From Hydractinia symbiolongicarpus (taxonomy: Eukaryota; Cnidaria; Hydrozoa; Anthoathecata; Hydractiniidae): a stretch of DNA of 64,000 nucleotides. Positions within the stretch are counted from its first letter, which is position 1. Each line of letters opens with the position of its first letter. The notes under the pieces were generated by a model that was not told the DNA's origin, did no database searches, and was given only the letters and a program-made list of their open reading frames with translations. A program made the translations under genes and the position numbers. Below, in pieces: positions 1 to 12,800 of the stretch. The stretch lies in assembly GCF_029227915.1 (NCBI RefSeq), contig NC_079876.1:33711828-33775827 (forward strand), read 5' to 3'.

Positions 1-399
1 TAAGTCCAACATTCAATCGTTTCACTGTTAAAAGCGATGCAACCTAGTAATAACAGATAAATATCGCTAAATACATGTTGGTACGAATATCTGACTCAAC
101 CGTTGTAACTCAAACGGATTGATACTGTTAGAAAGTCAATGAATTGTAGTTTTTGAAACTGTCGCTATTTTTTCAGCGCGCGTTAACGGTTAGGATTGGT
201 CCCACAGTAAAAAATGACTTATTCATCTAAATTTTTAAATGAAGCGCTACCACAGCACCCAGTGTAATCGCTGAGTTCCGGCAATCATGTCAATATAAGA
301 AGAAAGTTAGTTCTTGGAGTTCAATTGTCTCACTTATAATATTTATCAGGTCACAGTCCAGAGTTAGTTTAATTAAGTCCCACAGTCAGTCGTTTCATT
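1..399 (+). repeat. Partial monomer plus one M3-like monomer
   Basis: The window opens at taagtccaac, inside a monomer, so the array continues to the left. The monomer from 27 has the M3-type start (taataacagataaat) but then carries cggattgatactgtt, which belongs to M2/M4. It is therefore a mosaic. No other feature is seen. Confidence 0.8.
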
Positions 400-3300
400 G
401 TTAAAAGCGATGCAATCTAGTAATATCAGAAAAATATCGCTAAATACATGTTGGTACGAATATGTGACCCAACCGTTGTAACTCAAACGGATTGATACTG
501 TTAGAAAGTCAATGAATTGTAGTTTTTGAAACTGTAGCTATTTCTTCAGTGCGCGATAACGGTTAGGATTTGTCCCACAGTAAAGAATGACCTATTTATC
601 AAAACTCTTAAATGAAGCGCTACCACAGCGCCCAGTGTAATCGCTGAGTTCCGGCAATCATGTCAAATAAAGATGAATGTTATTTCTTGGAGTCCAATTG
701 TCTCATTTATCACATTTATTAGGTCACAGCCCATAATCAGTTCAATAAAGTCCCACAGTCAATCGTTTCACTGTTAAAGCGATACAACCTAGTAATACCG
801 GCAAGATATCACGAAATACATGTTGGTACGAATATGTGACTCAACCGTTGTAACTCAAACGGATTGATACTGTTAGAAAGCCAATGAAACGTAGTTTTTG
901 AAACTGTCTCTGTTTCTTCAGCGCGGAATAACGGCTAGGATTTTTAAATGAAGCGCTACCACAGCGCCCAGTGTAATCGCTGAGTTCCGGCAATCATGTC
1001 AAATTAAGATGAATGTTATTTCTTGGAGTCCAATTGTCTCATTTATCACATTTATCCGATCACAGTCCAAAGTTAGTTCAATTAAGTACAACATTCAATC
1101 GTTTCACTGTTAAAAGCGATGCAACCTAGTAATTACAGATAAATATCGCTAAATACATGTTGGTACGAATGTGTGACACAACCGTTGCAACTCCAACGGA
1201 CTGACATGGTAGAAAGTCAGTGAAATGTAGTATTTGAAACTGTCTCTGTTTCTTCAGCGCGGGATAACAACTTGGATTGGTCCCACAGTAAAAAATGACT
1301 TATTTATCTAAATTTTTAAATGAAGCGCTACCACAGCGCCCAGTGTAATCGCTGAGTTCCGGCAAGCACATCAAATTAAGAAGAATGTTATTTCTTGGAG
1401 TCCAATTGTCTCATTTATCACATTTGTCAGGTCGCAATCCAAAGATAGTTCAATTAAGTCCCACAGTCAATCGTTTCATTGTTAAAAGCGATGCAATCTA
1501 GTAATATCAGAAAAATATCGCTATATACATGTTGGTACGAATATGTGACCCAACCATTGTAACTCAAACGGACAGACGACGTTAGAAAGTCAATGAAATG
1601 TAGTTTTTGAAACTGTCTCTATTTCTTCAGCGCGGGATAACGGTTAGGATTGGTCCCACAGTAAAGAATGACTTATTTATCTAAACTCTTAAATGAGGCG
1701 GTACCACAGCGCCCAGTGTAATCGCTGGGTTCCGGCAATCATGTCAAATTAAGATGAATGTTATTTCTTGGAGTCCAATTGTCTCATTTATCACATTTAT
1801 TAGGTCACAGCCCAAAATCAGTTCAATAAAGTCCCACAGTCAATCGTTTCAATGTTAAAAGCGATACAACCTAGTAATACCGGAAAGATATCACGAAATA
1901 CATGTTGGTACGAATATGCGACTCAACCGTTGTAATTCAAACGGATTGATACTGTTAGAAAGTCAATGAAATGTAGTTTTTGAAACTGTCTCTATTTCTT
2001 CAGCGCGGGATAACCGCTAGGATTGGTCCCACAGTAAAAAATGACTTATTCATTTAAATTTCTAAATGAAGCGCTACCACAGCGCCCAGTGTAATCGCTG
2101 AGTTCCGGCAATCATGTCAAATTAAGATGAATGTTATTTCTTGGAGTCCAATTGTCTCGTTTATCACATTTATCAGGTCACAGTCCAAAGTTAGTTCAAT
2201 TAAGTCCAACATTCAATCGTTTCACTGTTAAAAGCGATGCAACCTAGTAATAACAGATAAATATCGCTAAATACATGTTGGTATGAATGTGTGACACAAC
2301 CGTTGCAACTCCAACGGACTGACATGGTAGAAAGTCAGTGAAATGTAGTATTAGAAACTGTCTCTGTTTCTTCAGCGCGGGATAACGGCTAGGATTGGTC
2401 CCACAGTAAAAAATAACTTATTTATCTAAATTTCTAAATGAAGCGCTACCACAGCGCCCAGTGTAATCGCTGAGTTCCGGCAATCATGTCAAAATAAGAA
2501 AAATGTTATTTCTTGGAGTCCAATTCTCTCACTTATAAGATTTATAACGTCATAGTCCAAAATCAGTTCAATTTAGTCCCACAGTCAATCTTTTCATTGT
2601 TAAAAGCAATGCAACCTATTAATATGAGAAAAATATCGCTAAATACATGTTGGTACGAATAGGTGACTCAACCGTTGTACTCAAACGGATTGATACTGTT
2701 AGAAAGTCAATGAATTGTAGTTTTTGAAACTGTCGCTATTTCTTCAGTGCGCGATAACGGTTAGGATTGGTCCCACAGTAAAGAATCACTTATTTATCTA
2801 AACTCTTAAATGAAGCGGTACCACAGCGCCCAGTGTAATCGCTGAGTTCCGGCAATCATGTCAAATTAAGATGAATGTTATTTCTTGGAGTCCAATTGTC
2901 TCATTTATCACATTTATTAGGTCACAGCCCAAAATCAGTTCAATAAAGTCCCACAGCCAATCGTTTCAATGTTAAAATCGATACAACCTAGTAATACCGG
3001 AAGGATATCACGAAATACATGTTGGTACGAATATGCGACTCAACCGTTGTAACTCAAACGGATTGATACTGTTAGAAAGTCAATGAAACGTAGTTTTTGA
3101 AACTGTCTCTGTTTCTTCAGCGCGGGATAACGGCTAGGATTTTTAAATGAAGCGCTACCACAGCGCCCAGTGTAATCGCTGAGTTCCGGCAATCATGTCA
3201 AATTAAGATGAATGTTATTTCTTGGAGTCCAATTGTCTCGTTTATCACATTTATCAGGTCACAGTCCAAAGTTAGTTCAATTAAGTCCAACATTCAATCG

Positions 3301-6300
3301 TTTCACTGTTAAAAGCGATGCAACCTAGTAATAACAGATAAATATCGCTAAATACATGTTGGTACGAATGTGTGACACAACCGTTGCAACTCCAACGGAC
3401 TGACATGGTAGAAAGTCAGTGAAATGTAGTATTTGAAACTGTCTCTGTTTCTTCAGCGCGGGATAACGGCTAGGATTGCTCCCACAGTAAAAAATAACTT
3501 ATTTATCTAAATTTCTAAATGAAGTGCTACCACAGCGCCCAGTGTAATCGCTGAGTTCCGGCAATCATGTCAAAATAAGAAAAATGTTATTTCTTGGAGT
3601 CAAATTGTCTCACTTATAAGATTTATAACGTCACAGTCCAAAATCAGTTCAATTTAGTCCCACAGTCAATCGTTTCATTGTTAAAAGCAATGCAACCTAT
3701 TAATATGAGAAAAATATCGCTAAATACATGTTGGTACGAATATGTGACTCAACCGTTGTACTCAAACGGATTGATACTGTTAGAAAGTCAATGAATTGTA
3801 GTTTTTGAAAATGTCGCTATTTCTTCAGTGCGCGATAACGGTTAGGATTGGTCCCACAGTAAAGAATGACTTATTTATCTAAACTCTTAAATAAAGCGGT
3901 ACCACAGCGCCCAGTGTAATCGCTGAGTTCCGGCAATCATGTCAAATTAAGATGAATGTTATTTTTTGGAGTCCAATTGTCTCATTTATCACATTTATTA
4001 GGTCACAGCCCAAAATCAGTTCAATAAAGTCCCACAGTCAATCGTTTCAATGGTAAAAGCGACACAACCTAGTAATACCGGAAAGATATCACGAAATACA
4101 TGTTGGTACGAATATGCGACTCAACCGTTGTAACTCAAACGGATTGATACTGTTAGAAAGTCAATGAAACGTAGTTTTTGAAACTCTCTCTGTTTCTTCA
4201 GCGCGGGATAACGGCTAGGATTTTTAAATGAAGCGCTACCACAGCGCCCAGTGTAATCGCTGAGTTCCGGCAATCATGTCAAATTAAGATGAATGTTATT
4301 TCTTGGAGTCCAATTGTCTCGTTTATCACATTTATCAGGTCACAGTCCAAAGTTAGTTCAATTAAGTCCAACATTCAATCGTTTTACTGTTAAAAGCGAT
4401 GCAACCTAGTAATAACAGATAAATATCGCTAAATACATGTTGGTACGAATGTGTGACACAACCGTTGCAACTCCAACGGACTGACATGGTAGAAAGTCAG
4501 TGAAATGTAGTATTTGAAACTGTCTCTGTTTCTTCAGCGCGGGATAACGGCTAGGATTGCTCCCACAGTAAAAAATAACTTATTTATCTAAATTTCTAAA
4601 TGAAGCGCTACCACAGCGCCCAGTGTAATCGCTGAGTTCCGGCAATCATGTCAAAATAAGAAAAATGTTATTTCTTGGAGTCAAATTGTCTCACTTATAA
4701 GATTTATAACGTCACAGTCCAAAATCAGTTCAATTTAGTCCCACAGTCAATCGTTTCATTGTTAAAAGCAATGCAACCTATTAATATGAGAAAAATATCG
4801 CTAACTACATGTTCGTACGAATATGTGACTCAACCGTTGTACTCAAACGGATTGATACTGTTAGAAAGTCAATGAATTGTAGTTTTTGAAAATGTCGCTA
4901 TTTCTTCAGTGCGCGATAACGGTTAGGATTGGTCCCACAGTAAAGAATGACTTATTTATCTAAACTCTTAAATAAAGCGGTACCACAGCGCCCAGTGTAA
5001 TCGCTGAGTTCCGGCAATCATGTCAAATTAAGATGAATGTTATTTTTTGGAGTCCAATTGTCTCATTTATCACATTTATTAGGTCACAGCCCAAAATCAG
5101 TTCAATAAAGTCCCACAGTCAATCGTTTCAATGTTAAAAGCGACACAACCTAGTAATACCGGAAAGATATCACGAAATACATGTTGGTACGAATATGTGA
5201 CTCAACCGTTGTAACTCAAACGGATTGATACTGTTAGAAAGTCAATGAAACGTAGTTTTTGAAACTGTCTCTGTTTCTTCAGCGCGCGATAACAGCTAGG
5301 ATTTTTATATGAAGCGCTACCACAGCGCCCAATGTAATCGCTAAGTTCCGGCAATCATGTCAAATTAAGATGAATGTTATTTCTTGGAGTCCAATTGTCT
5401 CATTTATCATATTTATCAGGTCACAGTCCAAAGTTAGTTCAATTAAGTCCAACATTCAATCGTTTCACTGTTAAAAGCGATGCAACCTAGTAATAACAGA
5501 TAAATATCGCTAAATACATGTTGGTACGAATGTGTGACACAACCGTTGCAACTCCAACGGACTGACATGGTAGAAAGTCAGTGAAATGTAGTATTTGAAA
5601 CTGTCTCTGTTTCTTCAGCGCGGGATAACGGCTAGGATTGGGCCCACAGTAAAAAATGACTTATTTATCTAAATTTTTAAATGAAACGCTACCACAGCGC
5701 CCAGTGTAATCGCTGAGTTCCGGCAAGCACATCAAATTAAGAAGAGTGTTATTTCTTGGAGTCAAATTGTCTCACTTATAAGATTTATAACGTCACAGTC
5801 CAAAATCAGTTGAATTTAGTCCCACAGTCAATCGTTTCATTGTTAAAAGCAATGCAACCTATTAATATGAGAAAAATATCGCTAAATACATGTTGGTACG
5901 AATATGTGACTCAACCGTTGTACTCAAACGGATTGATACTGTTAGAAAGTCAATGAAGTGTAGTTTTTGAAACTGTCGCTATTTCTTCAGTGCGCGATAA
6001 CGGTTAGGATTGGTCCCACAGTAAAGAATGACTTATTTATCTAAACTCTTAAATGAAGCGGTACCACAGCGCCCAGTGTAATCGCTGAGTTTCGGCAATC
6101 ATGTCAAATGAAGATGAATGTTATTTCTTGGAGTCCAATTGTCTCATTTATCACATTTATTAGGCCACAGCCCAAAATCAGTTCAATAAAGTCCCACAGT
6201 CAATCGTTTCAATGTTAAAAGCGATACAAGCTAGTAATACCGGAAAGATATCACGAAATACATGTTGGTACGAATATGTGACTCAACCGTTGTAACTCAA

Positions 6301-6922
6301 ACGGATTGATACTGTTAGAAAGTCAATGAAACGTAGTTTTTGAAACTGTCTCTGTTTCTTCAGCGCGGGATAACGGCTAGGATTTTTAAATGAAGCGCTA
6401 CCACAGCGCCCAGTGTAATCGCTGAGTTCCGGCAATCATGTCAAATTAAGATGAATGTTATTTTTTGGATTCCAATTGTCTCATTTATCACATTTATCAG
6501 GTCATAGTCCAAAGTTAGTTCAATTAAGTCCAACATTCAATCGTTTCACTGTTAAAAGCGATGCAACCTAGTAATAACAGATAAATATCGCTAAATACAT
6601 GTTGGTACGAATGTGTGACACAACCGTTGCAACTCCAACGGACTGACATTGTAGAAAGTCAGTGAAATGTAGTATTTAAAACTGTCTCTGTTTCTTCAGC
6701 GCGGGATAACGGCTAGGATTGGTCCCACAGTAAAAAATGACTTATTTATCTAAATTTTTAAATGAAGCGCTACCACAGCGCCCAGTGTAATCGCTGAGTT
6801 CCGGCAAGCACATCAAATTAAGAAGAATGTTATTTCTTGGAGTCCAATTTTCTCATTTATCACATTTATCAGGTCGCAATCCAAAGATAGTTCAATTAAG
6901 TCCCACAGTCAATCGTTTCATT
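400..6922 (+). repeat. Trimeric higher-order repeat, six copies
   Basis: The repeat is [M1 or M4]-M2-M3 = 372 + 337 + 372 = 1081 bp. Copies run 400-1480, 1481-2598, 2599-3679, 3680-4760, 4761-5841 and 5842-6922. The second copy is 1118 bp because its M2 (from 1854) keeps the 36 bp missing from the other M2 monomers. The first two copies use M1 in the first position and the last four use M4. Copies 3 to 6 are very similar by eye, a few differences per monomer, as expected from recent unequal exchange. The 66-codon frames at 3594, 4675 and 5756 lie at equivalent places in successive copies and are not genes. Confidence 0.9.
617..631. other. Monomer hairpin GCGCT-accac-AGCGC (example)
   Basis: A perfect 5-bp inverted repeat with a 5-nt loop, present once in most monomers. 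This is one clean instance. M5-type monomers and some M4 variants change the right arm to aggga and lose the symmetry. It could form a small cruciform or bind a dimeric protein; nothing in the sequence proves either. Confidence 0.7.
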
Positions 6923-9862
6923 GTTAAAAGCGATGCAATCTAGTAATATCAGAAAAATATCGCTAAATACATGTTGGTACGAATATGTGACCCAACCATT
7001 GTAACTCAAACGGACAGATAACGTTAGAAAGTTAATGAAATGTAGGTTTTGAAACTGTCTCTATTTCTTCAGCGCGGGATAACGGCTAGGATTGGTCCCA
7101 CAGTAAAAAATGACTTATTCATCTAAATTTCTAAATGAAGCGCTACCACAGCGCCCAGTGTAATCGCTGAGTTCCGGCAATCATGTCAAAATAAGAAAAA
7201 TGTTATTTCTTGTAGTCCAATTGTCTCACTTATAACATTTATAACGTTACAGTCCAAAATCTGTTCAATTTAGTCCCACAGTCAATCGTTTCATTGTTAA
7301 AAGCAATGCAACCTATTAATATGAGAAAAATATCGCTAAATACATGTTAGTACGAATATCTGACCCAACCGTTGTAACTCAAATGGACTGACACCTTTAG
7401 AAAGTCAATGAAATGTAGTTTTTGAAACTTTTGCTATTTCTTCAGCGCGCGCTAACGGCCAGGATTCGTCCCACGGTTAAAATGTGACTTTTTTATCTTA
7501 ATTTTCAAATGAAGCGCTACCACAGGGACCAATGTGATCGCTGAGTTACGGCAATCATGTCAAAATAAGAAGAATGTTATTTCTTGGAGTCAAATTGTCT
7601 CACTTATAAGATTTATAACGTCACAGTCCAAAATCAGTTCAATTTAGTCCCACAGTCAATCGTTTCATTGTTAAAAGCAATGCAACCTATTAATATGAGA
7701 AAAATATCGCTAAATACATGTTGGTACGAATATGTGACTCAACCGTTGTACTCAAACGGATTGATACTGTTAGAAAGTCAATGAATTGTACTTTTTTAAA
7801 AAGTCGCTTTTTCTTCAGTGCGCGATAACGGTTAGGATTGGTCCCACAGTAAAGAATGACTTATTTATCTAAACTCTTAAATAAAGCGGTACCACAGCGC
7901 CCAGTGTAATCGCTGAGTTCCGGCAATCATGTCAAATTAGGATGAATGTTATTTTTTGGAGTCCAATTGTCTCATTTATCACATTTATTAGGTCACAGCC
8001 CAAAATCAGTTCAATAAAGTCCCACAGTCAATCGTTTCAATGTTAAAAGCGACACAACCTAGTAATACCGGAAAGATATCACGAAATACATGTTGGTACG
8101 AATATGTGACTCAACCGTTGTAACTCAAACAGATTGATACTGTTAGAAAGTCAATGAAACGTAGTTTTTGAAACTGTCTCTGTTTCTTCAGCGCGCGATA
8201 ACGGCTAGGATTTTTAAATGAAGCGCTACCACAGCGCCCAATGTAATCGCTGAGTTCCGGCAATCATGTCAAATTAAGATGAATGTTATTTCTTGGAGTC
8301 CAATTGTCTCATTTATCATATTTATCAGGTCACAGTCCAAAGTTAGTTCAATTAAGTCCAACATTCAATCGTTTCACTGTTAAAAGCGATGCAACCTAGT
8401 AATAACAGATAAATATCGCTAAATACATGTTGGTACGAATGTGTGACACAACCGTTGCAACTCCAACGGACTGACATTGTAGAAAGTCAGTGAAATGTAG
8501 TATTTGAAACTGTCTCTGTTTCTTCAGCGCGGGATAACGGCTAGGATTGGTCCCACAGTAAAAAATGACTTATTTATCTAATATTTTAAATGAAGCGCTA
8601 CCACAGCGCCCAGTGTAATCGCTGAGTTCCGGCAAGCACATCAAATTAAGAAGAATGTTATTTCTTGGAGTCCAATTGTCTCATTTATCACATTTATCAG
8701 GTCGCAATTCAAAGATAGTTCAATTAAGTCCCACAGTCAATCGTTTCATTGTTAAGAGCGATGCAATCTAGTAATATCAGAAAAATATCGCTAAATACAT
8801 GTTGGTACGAATGTGTGACACAACCGTTGCAACTCCAACGGACTGACATTGTAGAAAGTCAGTGAAATGTAGTATTTGAAACTGTCTCTGTTTCTTCAGC
8901 GCGGGATAACGGCTAGGATTGGTCCCACAGTAAAAAATGACTTATTTATCTAATATTTTAAATGAAGCGCTACCACAGCGCCCAGTGTAATCGCTGAGTT
9001 CCGGCAAGCACATCAAAATAAGAAAAATGTTATATCTTGGAGTCCAATTGTCTCACTTATAAGATTTATAACGTCACAGTCCAAAATCAGTTCAATTTAG
9101 TCCCACAGTCAATCGTTTCATTGTTAAAAGCAATGCAACTTAGTAATACCGGAAAGATATCACGAAATACATGTTGGTACGAATATGTGACTCAACCGTT
9201 GTAACACAAACGGATTGATACTGTTAGAAAGTCAATGAATTGTAGTTTTTGAAATTGTCGCTATTTCTTCAGTGCGCGATAACGGTTAGGATTGGTCCCA
9301 CAGTAAAGAATGACTTATTTATCTAAACTCTTAAATAAAGCGGTACCACAGCGCCCAGTGTAATCGCTGAGTTCCGGCAATCATGTCAAATTAAGATGAA
9401 TGTTATTTTTTGGAGTCCAATTGTCTCATTTATCATATTTATCAGGTCACAGTCCAAAGTTAGTTCAATTAAGTCCAACATTCAATCGTTTCACTGTTAA
9501 AAGCGATGCAACCTAGTAATAACAGATAAATATCGCTAAATACATGTTGGTACGAATGTGTGACACAACCGTTGCAACTCCAACGGACTGACATTGTAGA
9601 AAGTCAGTGAAATGTAGTATTTGAAACTGTCTCTGTTTCTTCAGCGCGGGATAACGGCTAGGATTGGTCCCACAGTAAAAAATGACTTATTTATCTAATA
9701 AATGAAGCGCTACCACAGCGCCCAGTGTAATCGCTGAGTTCCGGCAAGCACATCAAATTAAGAAGAATGTTATTTCTTGGAGTCCAATTGTCTCATTTAT
9801 CACATTTATCAGGTCGCAATTCAAAGATAGTTCAATTAAGTCCCACAGTCAATCGTTTCATT
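6923..9862 (+). repeat. Rearranged satellite segment with chimeric monomers
   Basis: Marker positions are 6923 (M1), 7296 (M4 variant with cgtcccacggttaaaa), 7670 (M4), 8042 (short M2), 8379 (M3), 8751, 9123 and 9496. The monomer from 8751 begins as M1 (gcgatgcaatctag) and continues as M3 (acgaatgtgtgacacaacc). The one from 9123 begins as M4 (gcaatgcaac) and continues as M2 (ttagtaataccggaaag). The part from about 5.8 to 8.7 kb recurs at +12374 bp (18.2-21.1 kb). A monomer near 9.69 kb has lost 5 bp (tctaataaatg against tctaatattttaaatg). Confidence 0.85.
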
Positions 9863-12800
9863 GTTAAAAGCGATGCAATCTAGTAATATCAGAAAAATAT
9901 CGCTAAATACATGTTGGTACGAATGTGTGACACAACCGTTGCAACTCCAACGGACTGACATTGTAGAAAGTCAGTGAAATGTAGTATTTGAAACTGTCTC
10001 TGTTTCTTCAGCGCGGGATAACGGCTAGGATTGGTCCCACAGTAAAAAATGACTTATTTATCTAATATTTTAAATGAAGCGCTACCACAGCGCCCAGTGT
10101 AATCGCTGAGTTCCGGCAAGCACATCAAAATAAGAAAAATGTTATATCTTGGAGTCCAATTGTCTCACTTATAAGATTTATAACGTCACAGTCCAAAATC
10201 AGTTCAATTTAGTCCCACAGTCAATCGTTTCATTGTTAAAAGCAATGCAACTTAGTAATACCGGAAAGATATCACGAAATACATGTTGGTACGAATATGT
10301 GACTCAACCGTTGTAACACAAACGGATTGATACTGTTAGAAAGTCAATGAATTGTAGTTTTTGAAAATGTCGCTATTTCTTCAGTGCGCGATAACGGTTA
10401 GGATTGGTCCCACAGTAAAGAATGACTTATTTATCTAAACTCTTAAATAAAGCGGTACCACAGCGCCCAGTGTAATCGCTGAGTTCCGGCAATCATGTCA
10501 AATTAAGATGAATGTTATTTTTTGGAGTCCAATTGTCTCATTTATCACATTTATTAGGTCACAGCCCAAAATCAGTTCAATAAAGTCCCACAGTCAATCG
10601 TTTCAATGTTAAAAGCGACACAACCTAGTAATACCGGAAAGATATCACGAAATACATGTTAGTACGAATATGTGACTCAACCGTTGTAACTCAAACGGAT
10701 TGATACTGTTAGAAAGTCAATGAAACGTAGTTTTTGAAACTGTCTCTGTTTCTTCAGCGCGCGATAACAGCTAGGATTTTTAAATGAAGCGCTACCACAG
10801 CGCCCAATGTAATCGCTAAGTTCCGGCAATCATGTCAAATTAAGATGAATGTTATTTCTTGGAGTCCAATTGTCTCATTTATCATATTTATCAGGTCACA
10901 GTCCAAAGTTAGTTCAATTAAGTCCAACATTCAATCGTTTCACTGTTAAAAGCGATGCAACCTAGTAATAACAGATAAATATCGCTAAATACATGTTGGT
11001 ACGAATGTGTGACACAACCGTTGCAACTCCAACGGACTGACATGGTAGAAAGTCAGTGAAATGTAGTATTTGAAGCTGTCTCTGTTTCTTCAGCGCGGGA
11101 TAACGGCTAGGATTGGGCCCACAGTAAAAAATGACTTATTTATCTAAATTTTTAAATGAAACGCTACCACAGCGCCCAGTGTAATCGCTGAGTTCCGGCA
11201 AGCACATCAAATTAAGAAGAGTGTTATTTCTTGGAGTCAAATTGTCTCACTTATAAGATTTATAACGTCACAGTCCAAAATCAGTTCAATTTAGTCCCAC
11301 AGTCAATCGTTTCATTGTTAAAAGCAATGCAACCTATTAATATGAGAAAAATATCGCTAAATACATGTTGGTACGAATATGTGACTCAACCGTTGTACTC
11401 AAACGGATTGATACTGTTAGAAAGTCAATGAATTGTAGTTTTTGAAAATGTCGCTATTTCTTCAGTGCGCGATAACGGTTAGGATTGGTCCCACAGTAAA
11501 GAATGACTTATTTATCTAAACTCTTAAATAAAGCGGTACCACAGCGCCCAGTGTAATCCCTGAGTTCCGGCAATCATGTCAAATTAAGATGAATGTTATT
11601 TTTTGGAGTCCAATTGTCTCATTTATCACATTTATTAGGTCACAGCCCAAAATCAGTTCAATAAAGTCCCACAGTCAATCGTTTCAATGTTAAAAGCGAC
11701 ACAACCTAGTAATACCGGAAAGATATCACGAAATACATGTTGGTACGAATATGTGACTCAACCGTTGTAACTGAAACGGATTGATACTGTTAGAAAGTCA
11801 ATGAAACGTAGTTTTTGAAACTGTCTCTGTTTCTTCAGCGCGCGATAACAGCTAGGATTTTTAAATGAAGCGCTACCACAGCGCCCAATGTAATCGCTAA
11901 GTTCCGGCAATCATGTCAAATTAAGATGAATGTTATTTCTTGGAGTCCAATTGTCTCATTTATCATATTTATCAGGTCACAGTCCAAAGTTAGTTCAATT
12001 AAGTCCAACATTCAATCGTTTCACTGTTAAAAGCGATGCAACCTAGTAATAACAGATAAATATCGCTAAATACATGTTGGTACGAATGTGTGACACAACC
12101 GTTGCAACTCCTACGGACTGACATGGTAGAAAGTCAGTGAAATGTAGTATTTGAAACTGTCTCTGTTTCTTCAGCGCGGGATAACGGCTAGGATTGGGCC
12201 CACAGTAAAAAATGACTTATTTATCTAAATTTTTAAATGAAACGCTACCACAGCGCCCAGTGTAATCGCTGAGTTCCGGCAAGCACATCAAATTAAGAAG
12301 AGTGTTATTTCTTGGAGTCCAATTGTCTCATTTATCACATTTATCAGGTCGCAGTCCAAAGATAGTTCAATTAAGTCCCACAGTCAATCGCTTCATTGTT
12401 AAAAGCGATGCAATCTAGTAATATCAGAAAAATATCGCTAAATACATGTTGGTACGAATTTGTGACCCAACCATTGTAACTCAAACGGACAGACTCCGTT
12501 AGAAAGTCAATGAAATGTAGTTTTTGAAACTGTTTCTATTTCTTCAGCGCGGGATAACGGCTAGGTTTGGTCCCACAGTAAAAAATGACTTATTCATTTA
12601 AATTTCTAAATGAAGCGCTACCACAGCGCCCAGTGTAATCGCTGATTTCCGGCAATCATGTCAAAATAAGAAAAATGTTATTTCTTGGAGTCCAATTGTC
12701 TCACTTATAAGATTTATAACGTCACAGTCCAAAATCAGTTCAATTTAGTCCCACAGTCAATCGTTTCATTGTTAAAAGCAATGCAACCTATTAATATGAG

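Noticed and set aside
3594-3794. 66-codon open frame repeated at 3594, 4675, 5756, 7584, 11231, 12685, 16676, 18130 and 19958
   Set aside because: It follows satellite periodicity, appears only in one monomer variant, overlaps non-coding conserved blocks, and single-base changes in neighbouring monomers break it. It has no domain and is a by-product of the repeat.
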